A DNA stretch of 64,000 bases from Cheilinus undulatus. Taxonomy: Eukaryota > Chordata > Actinopteri > Labriformes > Labridae. Of this stretch, positions 35,801-55,451 are shown one piece after another (within the stretch, counting starts at the first letter, position 1; each line of letters begins with the position of its first letter). The notes under the pieces are model-generated. The model had not been told where the DNA came from. It saw nothing but the letters and a program-made list of their open reading frames with translations, and searched no databases. Location of the stretch: the NCBI RefSeq assembly GCF_018320785.1, contig NC_054869.1:15262698-15326697 (forward strand), given 5' to 3'. The position numbers and the translations under genes are program-made.

Positions 35801-38800
35801 TAATAAATATCGAGGGGCAGTTGATTGTACTGCCATTATTGCAAAGAACAGGAAAGACATCAGAGGAGATGGAAAGTAGCTGTTGAATCAGCTAAGGCAG
35901 CGGACGGGGAATGTTCTGTTTGATGACTGAGACATACTCAGATGAGGAAATGCAAACCTGATATTGTTGGATGCTTGCACGTACATTTAACTAATTGTGT
36001 CGTCATCTGCAGCCTTTTATCTAACTATGAAGTAATGCTTGGCAATTAATCAAGTTTCAGTCTTAATCACAATTTGGGCATCTCACAATCATGAAAACAA
36101 GGGATTAAACAATTACTGTGCTACATGTAGTGTCAAGCTTGTTTTGCCTTCAGGTTTAATTATTTGCAGAGATGTGTGATATTATTTACAAATTGATTTT
36201 AGCCAATACTGATATTTTAATGTAAATTAGACCTAAAACTTCAGTGCTTATTTGTTTGTACTGCCATTACTTAGAACTGATTTAGGTAGATTGATGTCAT
36301 GCAGATAATATAAGCATCCCTAATCATTTGATTGATGTTGAAGTGTTTGTTGTTATATTTTGGCCATAAAAGAATTTTCATTAATTTATTGTTATAAATG
36401 AATATATTATTATTTTACACATTTTTCCACCTTTATATTTTGATTTTTAGTATCTAACTTCAATAGATGCATGTGATGCAAATGTTGTAAGCTCAATGAG
36501 CAATTTTGCTTAATAACCATGATGTCGAAATCAATAATAATTCTTTGGATTATGATTTATGATCTAGACTTTACACACAATATGCCTGTAGACTCTGTCA
36601 TTTCAATATGCAGTTACATTTTTAAGGAGATGCATGTTGGACTATGTGCATAAGCTTCTGTGAAGGTTCAAGGTAGGGCCGGGCGATATATTGAGTATAT
36701 TCGGTGTATCGTGGCTTTTGCCACACACGATGTATAAAATGACTGCATCGCAAACAGCCGAGTATAAATTATGTGGAAGTTTTGAGCCGTCAGCGTGACT
36801 TTCTCGCTGGAGTTTCGCTTCTCCCATTGTCCCTGAGCGCATCTCTCACAGCAGAGAGCTCTCTCTCTACCCCGTCCATCCAGAAAACTCCTCCGCACAT
36901 GCACGTTTTTGTATCAGCGGCGAGAGAAGCAAGGGAGAGGAAGGTAAACAGAGCAGCGTGGCCAGTTAGCGGTGAGTTAGCTGCGTTTTGAGATGGACAA
37001 CAAGAAACAGCGCTGGATCTGCAGCATTGAGCAGTCGTTCAACTGTGAAAAGGAAGAGGTCGAACTTGCATGATATCTGTTAAAATATGCTGCAAGACGA
37101 CTCCGAGATAACGGCGGCAGTAATACAACACGTCGCTAAAGACACGAGCCCAGTGTTGTTGAAAAGCCAGGATTTAAAAATTTTAACAAGACACTCCTCC
37201 CAGAATACGAGATTTGCCTGGCCGCGAGCATTTTGATGAAAACTCCCTGCCAGAGTCATACATGTCAGAGAGAAGACGGCTCAGCAGCAGACAAATGTGA
37301 TTCACTTCTCCACAACTACGGAGGCTTATCTCAGTCTAACAGTTTAAAACACCGTCAATGAGGAGTTAAAATGTTCCCGCCTCCAGACAAGCTTCCCCCC
37401 CCCCGTGGTCGCAACGGAGAGCTTCTTTAATAAGATCTAAAGATGATCTCATGTTATGAACTTGTCAAAAAAATGGTCCAGCATTTATCAGCACTGATAA
37501 CGGACTAATGTAATCACAGCTGTGATTGAATGGTGGACTAGACTGCAGGGTTTTGGCCTTTGGCTGCATGCAGGATTAGTGAGTTTTGTGTGGGTTTGCA
37601 TTACCCTTAATGAAAAAAATAATTATTTTATAATCGACAATAGTAAACATAACACAGAAAACATTTCAGAACTTTCCATGCACTGTAAAAGACTGAGTAT
37701 TTCATGATTTATGTATTTTTGACTTATAAGTAAAAGATTGAATGAAGTCCTTTTCAAAATAAAACTGCTAAACTTGAACCTAATATTGATTTTTACCCTT
37801 TCTGCAAACAGTTTTATTAAAAATCCAACAGAACAGTCTATTTTTATCACCAAACTAGTGTCATTTAGGGTCGAATTAAATACAGCTGCTGAGAGGCCAT
37901 TTCAAAATATCGCAATATATATTGTGTATCAGGATATAGCAAAAATATATCAGGATATCAATTTTAGGCCATACTGCCCAGCCCTACTTCAAGGCTACAT
38001 GAATGTACAGCATGTATAACAGCGCAGAAACGACACAGAAGCATAAATCAGGAGTAAATGTTGAAAGAGTGGAAGTTGGGGATGCCACAGAGTTTGTCAA
38101 CTCTGACAACAAAATCCCTGCCTTTATGATGGGTTGTTGAAGGATGACCATGACAACCCAAAGAAAGAGAAATGTCACTGCCATTAGCTTAGCATTAAGC
38201 TAGCGTATCATTCATTGTAACAGTTGAAAAGATAAATACAGTCTAGTACAGTAAATGCATTATGCTTGTTTACACTCTTATTTCTAGGTTTAATCTGGCC
38301 CTGTCTGTATTCATATCTTCATCACATCGGTTGCAAAGAATGATCGTGTACCTCCATCTAGTCTGTCGACCAAGTCACTGCATAAATATTTGGCTCTGTG
38401 GTCTGACAAACTGGCCATCGTAACAGACAAAAAAAACTGTGTAGTCTGACCTCGGCTAAAGTGAAACATGAAGAAACTGAAGGAATCACCACCCTCGATG
38501 CGAACAAAGGGCTGAGAGCAACAAAACAAAGGGAGTTTGACATCACTCTCTCTTTTAAAAGCCATTACTCAACTATATATATAAATTAGATGGGAGGTGT
38601 TTGATATCTGCTAGATAGAGTTTTAAGTGTTATATCTTTGAATTATTTTGAAATAGTTTGAATTGTTTTAATACACCATTAGATAACACCCATAAAAAGA
38701 GCATGACTAACAAAAGGAAAGAAAAATAATGTGAGGCCATATTATATTAAATTAGGTCACTCTTGTTGGATTATCTTTCCCCATTTTCTTCTTGTTTTGA

Positions 38801-41800
38801 AAAGCTGTTTTAGAGAGAGAACCAAAGGCTTAATGGAAAGCCCATAACAAAGGCAAAAAACAAACATTTCAAATAAATCCATGTTTAAGGAGGAGATTAG
38901 CGCGCATAGTTAAGATCTAGCTCTCTGTTTATCTTTCTAGCATGAAGCACAAGCAAACACTCCTGCATACCACGGGGCCCTGAGGACCGCTGTCCTGGAA
39001 GCGGCTCGAGGCTTCTTTGTGGAAGCTGTAGTTCGCTCCTGAGGCTTTGGCCACCTTCTGCATGATCACGTCAGGCTCCACGTCCTCCTCTGCTCGGGCA
39101 TTTATTGTGACATGGGCCCCCTAAAGAGCAAGAAATGAGAGCTCTTAAAATGCTCAGTGGAATGGGCTCATGCACAAACCACCCACTAGTTTGTTTGTAT
39201 TTGCTGGTTTGGTGTGAATGACACCGACTAATCCTATAAAGCTGTTGCATTATTCCAAGAGTTTCTGCAGCTTTCTGTGTATTTTCTCCTTTGTGTTTCT
39301 GTTATTTTAAGCCATCATTTAAATTCAGTTCAGCCCACAAATGACCCCCTAGAAAGAAATACAAATGTGCATTTAAAGCAGACTGGAGAGTGAGTGTGGT
39401 TTCACCTTAAGAAAATTGGCCATGGAGCTGACATGATTTGCACAAATTCCTTTCCTGGCATCCTTCACTCCTTCTCCAGTCTGAAACACAAACAATTATT
39501 ATACAAGTTAAAAGAACGGCAAAAAGCTAATAGGACAAACAAATGTGGATTAGATCAGCGTGGCACACACCCAGTTTATGAGGACATATTTAGGCAGACC
39601 AGAGTTTGGGTCCTGCACTCGGCAGAAAGCGTACATCACTTTTCCACTGTTCAGCTCCTCAACCAGCTCCTCCAATCCACCATCTGATACATGAACATGA
39701 TGGAAAAAATTCACATGGTTTCTGTGGTTAGTTGTGTAACTGCAGACTCTTTTTTCCCCTTACAAATGATGGGGTGAGAAAGCAGAGGCAAGCGATCCTT
39801 TTGTGCTGATATTCCAGTCCTGCAGCTGTGTGCTGACAATGAAATTCCTGCACACATCTGATATTATCCTGTTCAGATTATAAAAACTTGACCATAAAAT
39901 TAAACTCAAGTCACTTACCCCCCTTATCTGCCAGGCGGATATCATTACTGTTTCCCTCATAGGTGAATAAGGCCCTGTGGAAAACATTGGAGTCAGAGAA
40001 TGTAAACAGCAGCTGAACAGATCCCTCAGACAGACAGAACAGGGTTTAATCCAGAGGGTTGCATACTCTATTTCACATAAAACAACACTGCAGGTTGAGT
40101 AAACAGATTTTAAGCAACCTGCACTCTTGAGCTCTACAGAATGAACTTTATATGATTGGTATAGGAGTGTAACTAAATAACCTTGTGCTTCACTTCAGTT
40201 AAAATACCATTTTAAATCAGATATGTCAGTAACTCCTGCAGGTTCTGTGCCCTTACATAACAAACCTGAATATTTCATAAGCTTTTCTTGAAATTTGAAT
40301 GCAAATAAGGATTACTAGTCTTACACAATCTGAATCCTTTGTCAATACTGAGTCATTTCATACAAAGGTACATATCCTATCCGTTCGTTGGCTAATGTAA
40401 GACACAAATAATTAACTTCTTTAATCACGGACTAGTGAGAAAATCAGAGATGATCATTTGCTAAGTTTGCTTAAAATGTGCCAGATTTACTTAAGGAACA
40501 AAAGAAATACGTAACAATTAAAAGCCATATTTTAGATGCAAATATTTTTCTTATATTACTGTTCAAATCTTTCACTTTTAGAGAAGAAATTACAGATGCA
40601 CTACTTGTGAAACTCAGGGCAGATATTGATGTCGAACATAACATTTTAGCAGATTGCTGATGCTGGTGTTTTTGTCATTAATTCTGTTGGTGTAGGACTC
40701 CCACAATGCCAACATGAAACCATCAAAATAGATCAGAGCTTGTCAAACTGGTCACTTCTCTGTCCAATAAGAGACTTTTTCTCTGTATCAGCAGTTTGGT
40801 GTAGTGAATGCCAGCATTAAATTGATACTACACAACAGATAACCATCAGCTACTGACAGCTGACGTTGAAGCACAGCGGTGGTGCATCCCTAAAAATACA
40901 AAAAATACAACACCTAAGCCTCTTCAATCAACAGGCAGAATTATTTTTTAATATTTGCAAAAGTAAAATGACTGGACTTTAGGTAAGACAAAGACACTAA
41001 GGTTGACAACTCTGGGCTCAAGGAGACTGTATTTTTCATATAAACTCAACTATTCAATCAATCAAGAATAATTTGCAGATTAAAGATTAAGAAAGTATAC
41101 ATGAAATTTAGGGGTGCCCCCAAATAACTCATGTACTACTTTGTGTGTGCATGAATAAATCATTCCAGTCATTTAAGGTGGGCTACCTCATTCTGCAGGG
41201 TCATAGGAGCAGCTGAGTCTTGGTTTGCTTCAAAATCTTTCTAGTTTCTCAGTAGCTCACAATGTCAGGTAAGACGGAGCATTATGAACAAGTTAAAGAT
41301 GATCCCAAATATGTAGTGTCAACAGCTTTTGTCATCCTGCTCAACATGGCACATTTAAATAGGTGGGGCTCAAGAACAGAGTCCTCTCTATTGTAAATGA
41401 ACATGTATGAAACTGTTATATCAATGTAAGTTCACCATAAGGCAGACTAATTGAGACAGATGGATCAAGTCCATTTGTAAAATAAATGTTTATTCCAAGT
41501 CTAGAAGACAAGAAGTTTGATTATATATGTTATATCTTTCATGCTGCAATCGAGAATAAGACAGCCCAATCCAACCAATCTAATTCAACCATTAATTTCT
41601 TGATTGGGAACACCCTTAATTATTTGATATGGTCTCAGATTGCAATCTGCCACTATTAATCTCACTTTTTAATGCTAACATGTAAGAATGGTTTGTTTTA
41701 AAACCATCTATTCCACAGGACATGTGTGAAGGAGAGGTATGAATTGGGGGTCAACTGATTAGCAGCTGACCAATTATTGATACGGAATTTGACCAGTTAT

Positions 41801-43455
41801 TGGTATCAGTATTTTATTTAACAGATAACTGATAAAATTACTTAATCAAAAAGTGTGCTACTTTGGTTACACTGCACAGTGTGTCTCCCCCTTTATTTTC
41901 CCTTTTCACAGTCACAACAGATGTGCTGTGTACAACACAATTTGAGTGGCTAGATGTCACATGAGTAATAGCCAGTCAACACTCAAGCCTGGGTGTCACT
42001 GGCACAGTGAGCGTAAGGCCTCACTTCCTGTTTTCCTGATTCAAGTGTGTAGGTTTGTGCCATTTCTCATGCTGACAGAGCTATGGCTAAATTGTTTTGT
42101 TTTTCTGATCATGCAATTTCAATTTTACTTTTATCAGCCCAGAAAACCAATATTGGTCGGCCTTTAGCATGAATCAGTCAAAAATGGCAAGCAAACTTCA
42201 GCATACAGTCTGAACTGCACAAATTACGATATCTAGGTACAAAAACTTTACCAATCTGTAGTGCAATTTAGACAGCAAGTAGAAGTTTACCTGTGTGTGT
42301 GTTTTTTTTTTTTAGGTGTTTAAAAGCATGAAGTTGCCCAACAATAAGACTTCCGTTTTTAGCTGCTGTGGTATCAAACAGTTCTGAATAGATGTGGTTT
42401 GATCTTTAAAAATCCATAAGTTTAAAGATCTAGTAACATGAAATCGCTCTCCATGTTGCAGTCATTCTACATTGCTTCTTGAAATGCACATTTTAGACCA
42501 CTGTGTGTTAATGCCCACAAAAATAAGAAACAGGTACATCAACTTGCTGATCAGGCGTGGGTTTAGTTCTAACTCTCACATCTAGGTAAGTGGAACTAAG
42601 TGATAATGAAACTTGTCGACAAATGATAACTTCTTTCTTCTATGTAACTGTCAATCCCTGTAAGCATCATTTCAAAATATGATGGTCAGTAGCAGTAGGT
42701 GGTATTGTAACTAGACGGTGGTGGCACGTAGTCATAAGAGAGGCTCTATTAATCTGACAGCGGGACCAGAAACTGAACTTCCTACACAATGTCTGCTTGG
42801 GATTAATTAAGACATGAATGTGGGTCATCATTAAACACTGCAGCTGTCATCAACAGGTTTCATGCTCATTTAAACACAAGCTCAGCCGCGTTCAGTAACA
42901 CAAGGAGGAAGTTCCTGGGTTTGACTTTCACAAATTGGTCACATATAGCTCTGATATCTTATCAGGAAGTAGTTGAGCTAGCTAGGTTAGCTACGTATTC
43001 ATCCAAACTCATTTCAGACAAGCTTTTTGACAACTCCCATCTTTAAAAAAGTGTTTTAATTAGGCAGTGTGCCCAGCTAATTATCATTGTTGGTAGCTGT
43101 TCAGTAATCTCGTCTATTACGCTATGACTATTGACACATGTGAAAAGGGAATTCCGTTGTAAACAAAGCCGACTTTAACTTACACTATCGTTAATTTACA
43201 AAGTAGCTACTGTGCTGAGTGTAATACAGTAGCACTATGTCAAAGGTTAAGTTTATCTATCGTTAGGTTAACGACAACTTACTTGACGAATGGTTCCATG
43301 CTAGCCAACACTGCAGCTAACATAACGGCTGCTACACTGAGCTAACCCTGCTATATTAGTGATGCTACTCACCAGTTGGTTTTGGATTTTTCATCTACCA
43401 CTTCTTTGAATGCAGCTGTTAATGCAGGGCCATTTTTGCTGAGGTTGACTGCCAT
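29834..43455 (-). CDS. dbnl: Drebrin-like protein (mAbp1/HIP-55), 477 aa, 15 coding exons
   Basis: F-actin-binding adaptor linking the cortical actin network to endocytosis, dynamin and receptor signalling. Coding exons: 43373-43455, 39919-39974, 39571-39683, 39406-39480, 38971-39120, 35103-35180, 34545-34696, 33375-33429, 33092-33163, 32714-32837, 32282-32403, 31920-31992, 31662-31720, 31482-31566 and 29834-29970, all in frame (1434 nt). The start is [12 protein letters not shown]. An N-terminal ADF-H domain (about residues 4-133) includes [50 protein letters not shown] and [18 protein letters not shown] charged coiled coil spans about 186-255, then a linker with [13 protein letters not shown]. 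The C-terminal SH3 domain (about 421-477) has [30 protein letters not shown] and FPANYVELI. At 477 residues it is longer than human DBNL (430), mostly in the acidic Pro-rich linker. The acceptor of exon 12 (31992) is the least certain boundary. Confidence 0.96.
30388..30720 (+). repeat. Dispersed repeat, longest copy of the unnamed family
   Basis: In the last intron of dbnl. Key segments: GGTAGCTCAGACTGCA, GGATGCTTTCATTCAT, GGTTTGGTTGTGTAGCTGC and GCCAGTCTTTCAG. The copy at 7068 is collinear with it and has indels. No terminal repeats were found. Confidence 0.6.
30895..31180 (+). repeat. Pair of direct repeats about 220 bp apart
   Basis: The segment CCCACATTCA, then AGTAG, then GCCCCAGGAATAAGGTGG occurs at 30911-30955 and again at 31140-31181 with few differences. 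It looks like a local duplication within the last dbnl intron rather than a known transposon. Confidence 0.7.
33575..34034. mobile_element. Short hAT-type element (460 bp) with exact 8-bp target-site duplication
   Basis: Inverted ends: GGGCGTCCAAAC on the left and GTTTGGACACTCC on the right, matching the GTGTCCAAAC-type ends of hAT/Charlie-like elements. GCTGTTGG is duplicated exactly at 33567-33574 and 34035-34042. No transposase remains. It sits in dbnl intron 7, clear of the splice sites. Confidence 0.82.
35181..38970 (-). other. dbnl intron 5 (3.8 kb)
   Basis: Contains a hAT element with transposase relics (36674-37986) and a short AT-rich dispersed repeat near 36165-36260 (GCCAATACTGATATTTTA, CCTAAAACTTCAGTGCTTA) seen again near 49900-49970. 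Nothing else recognised. Confidence 0.6.
36674..37986 (+). mobile_element. hAT transposon with degraded ZBED-like transposase
   Basis: The ends are inverted: TAGGGCCGGGCGATAT on the left and a right end whose reverse complement is TAGGGCTGGGCAGTAT. Flanks are GTTCAAGG (36666-36673) and CTTCAAGG (37987-37994), an 8-bp target-site duplication with one change. Around 37290-37390 the plus strand reads [16 protein letters not shown], then a stop, then [13 protein letters not shown], matching the conserved hAT catalytic-region pattern FTTDxWxS, YLSLTVHF, LKSxxLQT. Large deletions and stops make it inactive. It lies in dbnl intron 5. Confidence 0.85.
39975..43372 (-). other. dbnl intron 1 (3.4 kb)
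   Basis: AT-rich first intron. It holds one copy (40715-40870) of a repeat seen again near 50875-51560, and a low-confidence repeat at about 41740-42170 whose ends resemble the GGTCGGCC-type ends of fish DNA elements. No alternative coding exon was recognised. Confidence 0.5.
40715..40870 (+). repeat. Dispersed repeat in dbnl intron 1, related to 50875-51560
   Basis: Shares AAACTGGTCACTT and ATGCCAGCATTAAATTGAT followed by ACACAACAGATAA with the second locus, in the same order. In the second copy the two blocks are about 600 bp apart, so that copy holds an insertion or this one a deletion. Confidence 0.6.
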
Positions 43456-43640
43456 GGTTTTGCTGTGTACAGCTAGCCAGCTAGCTATCCGGGATGCGCC
43501 CTTCCTACTGGGAGGAGTGGCGATGATGCTGCCTTTCAGCTGTACAGGAAGCTAGTTTAGCTTGTAGATACATTTCTGTAGCGGCATCCCGCCTTACACA
43601 CCGGGGTGCACCGGAGAAGTGGGGTTGATTTTATTTTAAT
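43456..43640 (-). promoter_or_regulatory. dbnl 5' UTR / promoter region
   Basis: Upstream of the ATG at 43453-43455 lies a GC-richer stretch with TCCGGGATGCGCCCTTCC and GGGAGGAGTGG, then CGGCATCCCGCC and CACCGGGGTGCACCGG further out. No TATA box. The start site is not determinable by eye. Confidence 0.4.
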
Positions 43641-44396
43641 TACTCTGGAAAATATTATCTAATTCTCCATGATATACCCAAAGATAAAAACGTAAAACTT
43701 GCAAAACTATTACTCTAAGAGGACATTATAACATAAAATCGCTGATAAAAGAGACGTTTTTCGGCACCGCAAAACCTCGCAGAAGATTTCAATAAATCAA
43801 ACGCACCACTGAGTGCAGTGCTGCTGTACAATAAACCTTTTCATAATAGCGCTTTATTGAGCTTAGCTGTTGAACAACAATAACTCCATTACATGAACAG
43901 TAAATCTATAGTTTTTCAACAAATTCATATAATTATTGTTTTTATCACTTTGAGCACCCACAGCACTGCTTTTTCCAGCTCTGAAGTCAATTCTAACGGC
44001 GTCATGAAAAATACGGTCATTTTCATCAAGTTTATCAGTACCTGAGTAAAACAATAGGTTTTGAATGTTTCTTTAACTTGTTGCCTATCTTATTATTTTG
44101 AGATATTCAGTACTGTACTGAGTCGTTACTCTGAGATAAACTGATTAGTTCAGGAAAACCTCTCATTATTTTAAGATTTCTAGCTATCTTGTCCTTTTTT
44201 ATTAGCTTACTTCAGAGTAATTTATTTATTAAAAGAATATATCTGAATTTCATGTAACGTTTTGGAGATTCTTATTCATTATAGTTACAAGTAGGATATT
44301 TAATTGATGACTTTGACAGAAAGTTTACCATGGTTAGTTTACACTTCAGCACTAACACACAAAAATGACTGCAGACCATGATAAACCAAGATGAAC

Positions 44397-44402
44397 TTTA
44401 TT
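44397..44402 (-). terminator. Candidate poly(A) signal of ube2d4
   Basis: AATAAA on the minus strand in GAATAAAGTTCATC, the farthest plausible signal before the dbnl promoter. It implies a 3' UTR of about 2.6 kb. A nearer AATAAA lies only about 17 nt past the stop (47009-47014) and seems too close to be used alone. Confidence 0.35.
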
Positions 44403-47030
44403 CATATGTTATGAGAAGGTCAATAGTTATTTTGTGTAGGCTATGTGAGGAAATGTGGACGTTCATGGTGGCAGTTCAAGCGCACATATTCCAGATTTTA
44501 AGGATGCAAAAAGGCTGGTCCTGCATTCAGGAGAAAGCCAGGCTGATTTTTTAAACAGAAATATTAGTGCTGTTCAAGCAAGTTTCTGTGTCTGCTAAAG
44601 AAATGACTCACCCATTAAAGGGGATACAGCCCTGATAGCAAATTTACAGATTATGACAATGTTCTCTTTATATATATATATATATATATATACACAGAAT
44701 GAGGGTTAAGGCTAAAATTTCAGTCCGAGGTGTTAGGCAGATGAATTGTAACGAAATCCCTGATATCTGGCAAATGGCTGTGAGACGGTTCTCCAGAGTG
44801 CAAAGCATGCCAAGCTGCCTATATAAACTCTATTGAGCACACTGGACAAAGAGAGTCAATGTCACATCACTCACATGACGAATTGAGGCTGCATTCAATC
44901 TTACATTTGGAAGATACTCAGCTTTCAAATAAATAAATTAGCCAGAAGAACAAACAACAAAGCACACAAAGTTTGAACTAGAACTATTACACACATCTTT
45001 TTCAATCGTGGTCTGGCAGCAACAAAAAAAATCACTGCATTTAGAGGATATATTTTCAAAACCTTTTAGTTTATACTGTGTTTCAGAACATTTTTTTTTC
45101 TCTACAGCTGCTAACAGTAGTGAATCTATATCTGGCACCTAAACCATGGTGTTATTTTTCTACGATCAAGCTTCTATAATTGTCATGCTTTACTAAGGAC
45201 CTTTCTGGATTGATCCTCTCAATAATGCCACAATAGCTAAATTTATTCCCCCTTTATAATGTCAAATAATTCCCTTTATATTGGCAGCATCAGCACATTA
45301 TCAGCCAAGATAAAAAAATCATAGCATTTCCTAACTACTTTAGTCACGATGGATTATATCAAAACTAATATTACATTATGACACATCACAATCATGTTTT
45401 TGAATTAAAGTGACTTGAATGAAAAAAATAATAATAATGGCCTTAACTAAAGCTTTCAAAATACAATACAAATGTCACAAATAATTGTACCCAGATGAAT
45501 ATATTATCAGTGAGGATATTTAACCCCAGAATAAAATTTGTTTGCAGACCTGATAATTAAACTGCACAAAACAAATGTTGACAAACTTGAAAGTACCAGA
45601 TTATTTATGGCAGGCTACAATATTAATTTACCCAGAGAAACAAAAAGCATGTGACTTTAAAATAACTTGGTTCTGCAAAATGTTAAGTATGTCTGAGTTC
45701 CCATTTTGAATGACATCAGCTGTAACCAAAGGCCTTTCTAATCTAGGGAACAGGTCATTTAAAAAGAGTCGTTTAAAATAAATTAAAAGGTAAAAACAGG
45801 AAGTTGAACTTGATAATGAAAACATATCTCTGACAAAATAAGTTTACTTCTGGAACAGTATATCTAAACAAAAATAGAAAATCAGGGCCTTTGTGCATAT
45901 AGAACATCAGGAGTACTGATCTGTTGTTGATAGCGTGAACTCTTCAGGGAAGCATGAGTTCTCTTTAATATGAACAAACTACTGAATGCAGATTAATTTT
46001 ATTTTTAGTAGGTTGATGATATGAGCCCCAGTCATTTTTCTCACCATGGGTCACTGCATGTAAAGGCTGATTATATGAACAAGATACCTGAGTAACTGCA
46101 CTGAGGAGGTGGCACACAGCTCGGCTATTGGCCAAAGAGTAGCTGCATTCATAGCTACACAACAAGTAACAAGTCAAACAGTAGTAGTTTGTGCACTATA
46201 GACACCAGCTGTGGGTGTTTACTGTTACAGGATATGAGAGCAATGACGGTATGTGTGAGAAAAATGGAAGTTGACATTCACCTCTCTGGAGCCAAACTGC
46301 TCAAGGGCTTGCTAGCTGCTGACAGCAGCTATCCAGTGTTTGTCAAACCCTTTTAATACTGTTGCTTTTGAGATGTAGTGGGAGATAGAGACCAATGATT
46401 TGTTACATTTTCACATTGTTTGGGGGTAGAGACAGTATGTGCCAACAGATCAGCTGCTGGTGGTGGCACTGCACCGTTTCATGTTGAACAGGGAACATTC
46501 TGCCTCAATTGCACATTTACCAAAAACATAACAACACAGAAAGGCCACTAAATACATGGAAGTACAGTAAGAACGAGACATCCAGTGGGACACAGACAGT
46601 ACCTCTGAAATAAAGGGAGAGCCAACCTCTTAAAGAAATCAAACATTTTGCCTCCGAGTAGCACGGCGATATGACTCACAGACAGTGAAAATGATAAATA
46701 GCAACATGATAGTGATAATCACAATAGCAGGAAGTAACAGTTTAAAGTCTGAAAGAGGCGGTATGGGCTGTGAAGAGTTTCCGGTATTCCATATGGGAGT
46801 GCTTTAAGGAGCCCATCAGGTCCTGCTCTGCAGATCCATATATGAAGGACAGCACATGGTAGCAGCTCAGCACATGGAAAGCCAGGTGGCACTGTACCTC
46901 ATTGTATCGTTTCCTCCTCGAAAAGATAGGTGTTGACTAGTTTTTTTCCACTCTGTTGCTCATTTCCCTCAAGTTACAAATCAAACGTGTTTCTTTTGTT
47001 CTCATTTGTTTATTGATCTCCCTGGTGTTC
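44403..47030 (-). other. Region downstream of ube2d4, probably long 3' UTR
   Basis: Free of recognisable transposon ends, in contrast to other non-coding parts of the window; AT-rich with a TA microsatellite (44668-44692). I saw no exon. Its status as UTR is inference from the repeat-poor character and the position of a distal poly(A) signal. Confidence 0.35.
44668..44692. repeat. TA dinucleotide microsatellite
   Basis: About twelve TA units without interruption. Confidence 0.95.
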
Positions 47031-54401
<7,371 letters not shown>

Positions 54402-54760
54402 TGCATCAATGGCTATGCTAGGTAGCCTGTCAGCTAACGGTTAGCTCTTTACACATACAATTTGGCTTCTGTGGCCGCGTACTTACAATTCCCACACTAC
54501 TTACAATCCTAAAATAACATCGAGTATTTATAAAGCTAGGGGCTTTTAATCACTTAAACAACTTGTGCGATAAACACTTTGTTAAATGGCGATATTTCTA
54601 TAACTAAAGGTGAAATAATGGCGATATTTTGCTCTCTACTCACTCATCCCTACTCCTCTTCGTGCCTGGCAAACAGTTGCTGGTATTATCGCGAGACTTG
54701 GTTCTTTCAGAACGTGAACTGACAAGCGCAGAAGCCATTGTTGTAGTCCAGTATGAACTT
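54402..54760 (-). promoter_or_regulatory. ube2d4 5' UTR / promoter with TCGCGAGA and ACAATTCCCA-type motifs
   Basis: TCGCGAGA at 54689-54696 is the half-conserved form of the TCTCGCGAGA promoter palindrome seen upstream of gins4. TTACAATTCCCACACTAC near 54483 resembles the ACTACAATTCCC element bound by ZNF143-type factors. No TATA box. Consistent with a broadly expressed gene; function inferred. Confidence 0.5.
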
Positions 54761-55451
54761 GTCTTACTTTGGTCTCCCTGATAAAGTCACCAAGGTTATA
54801 ATAGTTTAAGATTTTTTCATCAGTTCATTTTTATGTCGTTTTTACTTTGTGTTTTCATTTTTAGCTTTTCCCCCATTGCTTTGTTAGTTTAGCGCTTATT
54901 TGGAAAAAAAGTTTTAGTTTACTTTTTATTAGCTTAAGTTTAAAGTTTAGTTTTTTTGATAATATGGGACACTTGTCAAGGGTGAGACACAAAAGGGACT
55001 GGAAAAGTAAACAACATACAGTTATTGAAAGTATATTCAAATAGAATACATTCCACTACTCTTTTTATCAAGGCTATCCAAATTTGAATGTTGAGTACAA
55101 CCCAAGACCTTAAATTACCATTCACGAGCATTAAAATAAGGCCATTTAAACTTCCTGGGCTTGGGTAAATTGTAAGGTAGAATACTTGTGTCAAACTCTA
55201 AAAATAATGATATTTCCCCCGGGTCTTATTTAATTTAAGCTAGTTTTGCATGAAAACAATGAAGTTTTCATTTAGTTTGAATTTAGCCTTTTTGTAAAGT
55301 CTAATTTTTATTCTAGTTTGAGTTCACTGAAATGATTTTTACAGTGTAGCTTTAGTTATTAGTTTTATTTAACTATAATAACCTTGAATTCATCAACTCA
55401 AAATTGAAGGAATTGGAGCTGTACATAAAGATAATATAACTACTTTAAGTA
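54761..55451. other. Intergenic DNA upstream of ube2d4
   Basis: Very T-rich/A-rich low-complexity sequence with repeated TTTAGTTT-like words; no gene recognised. Confidence 0.5.

Noticed and set aside
47009-47014. AATAAA 17 nt past the ube2d4 stop as the poly(A) signal
   Set aside because: Too close to the stop to be the likely sole signal; kept only as an alternative.
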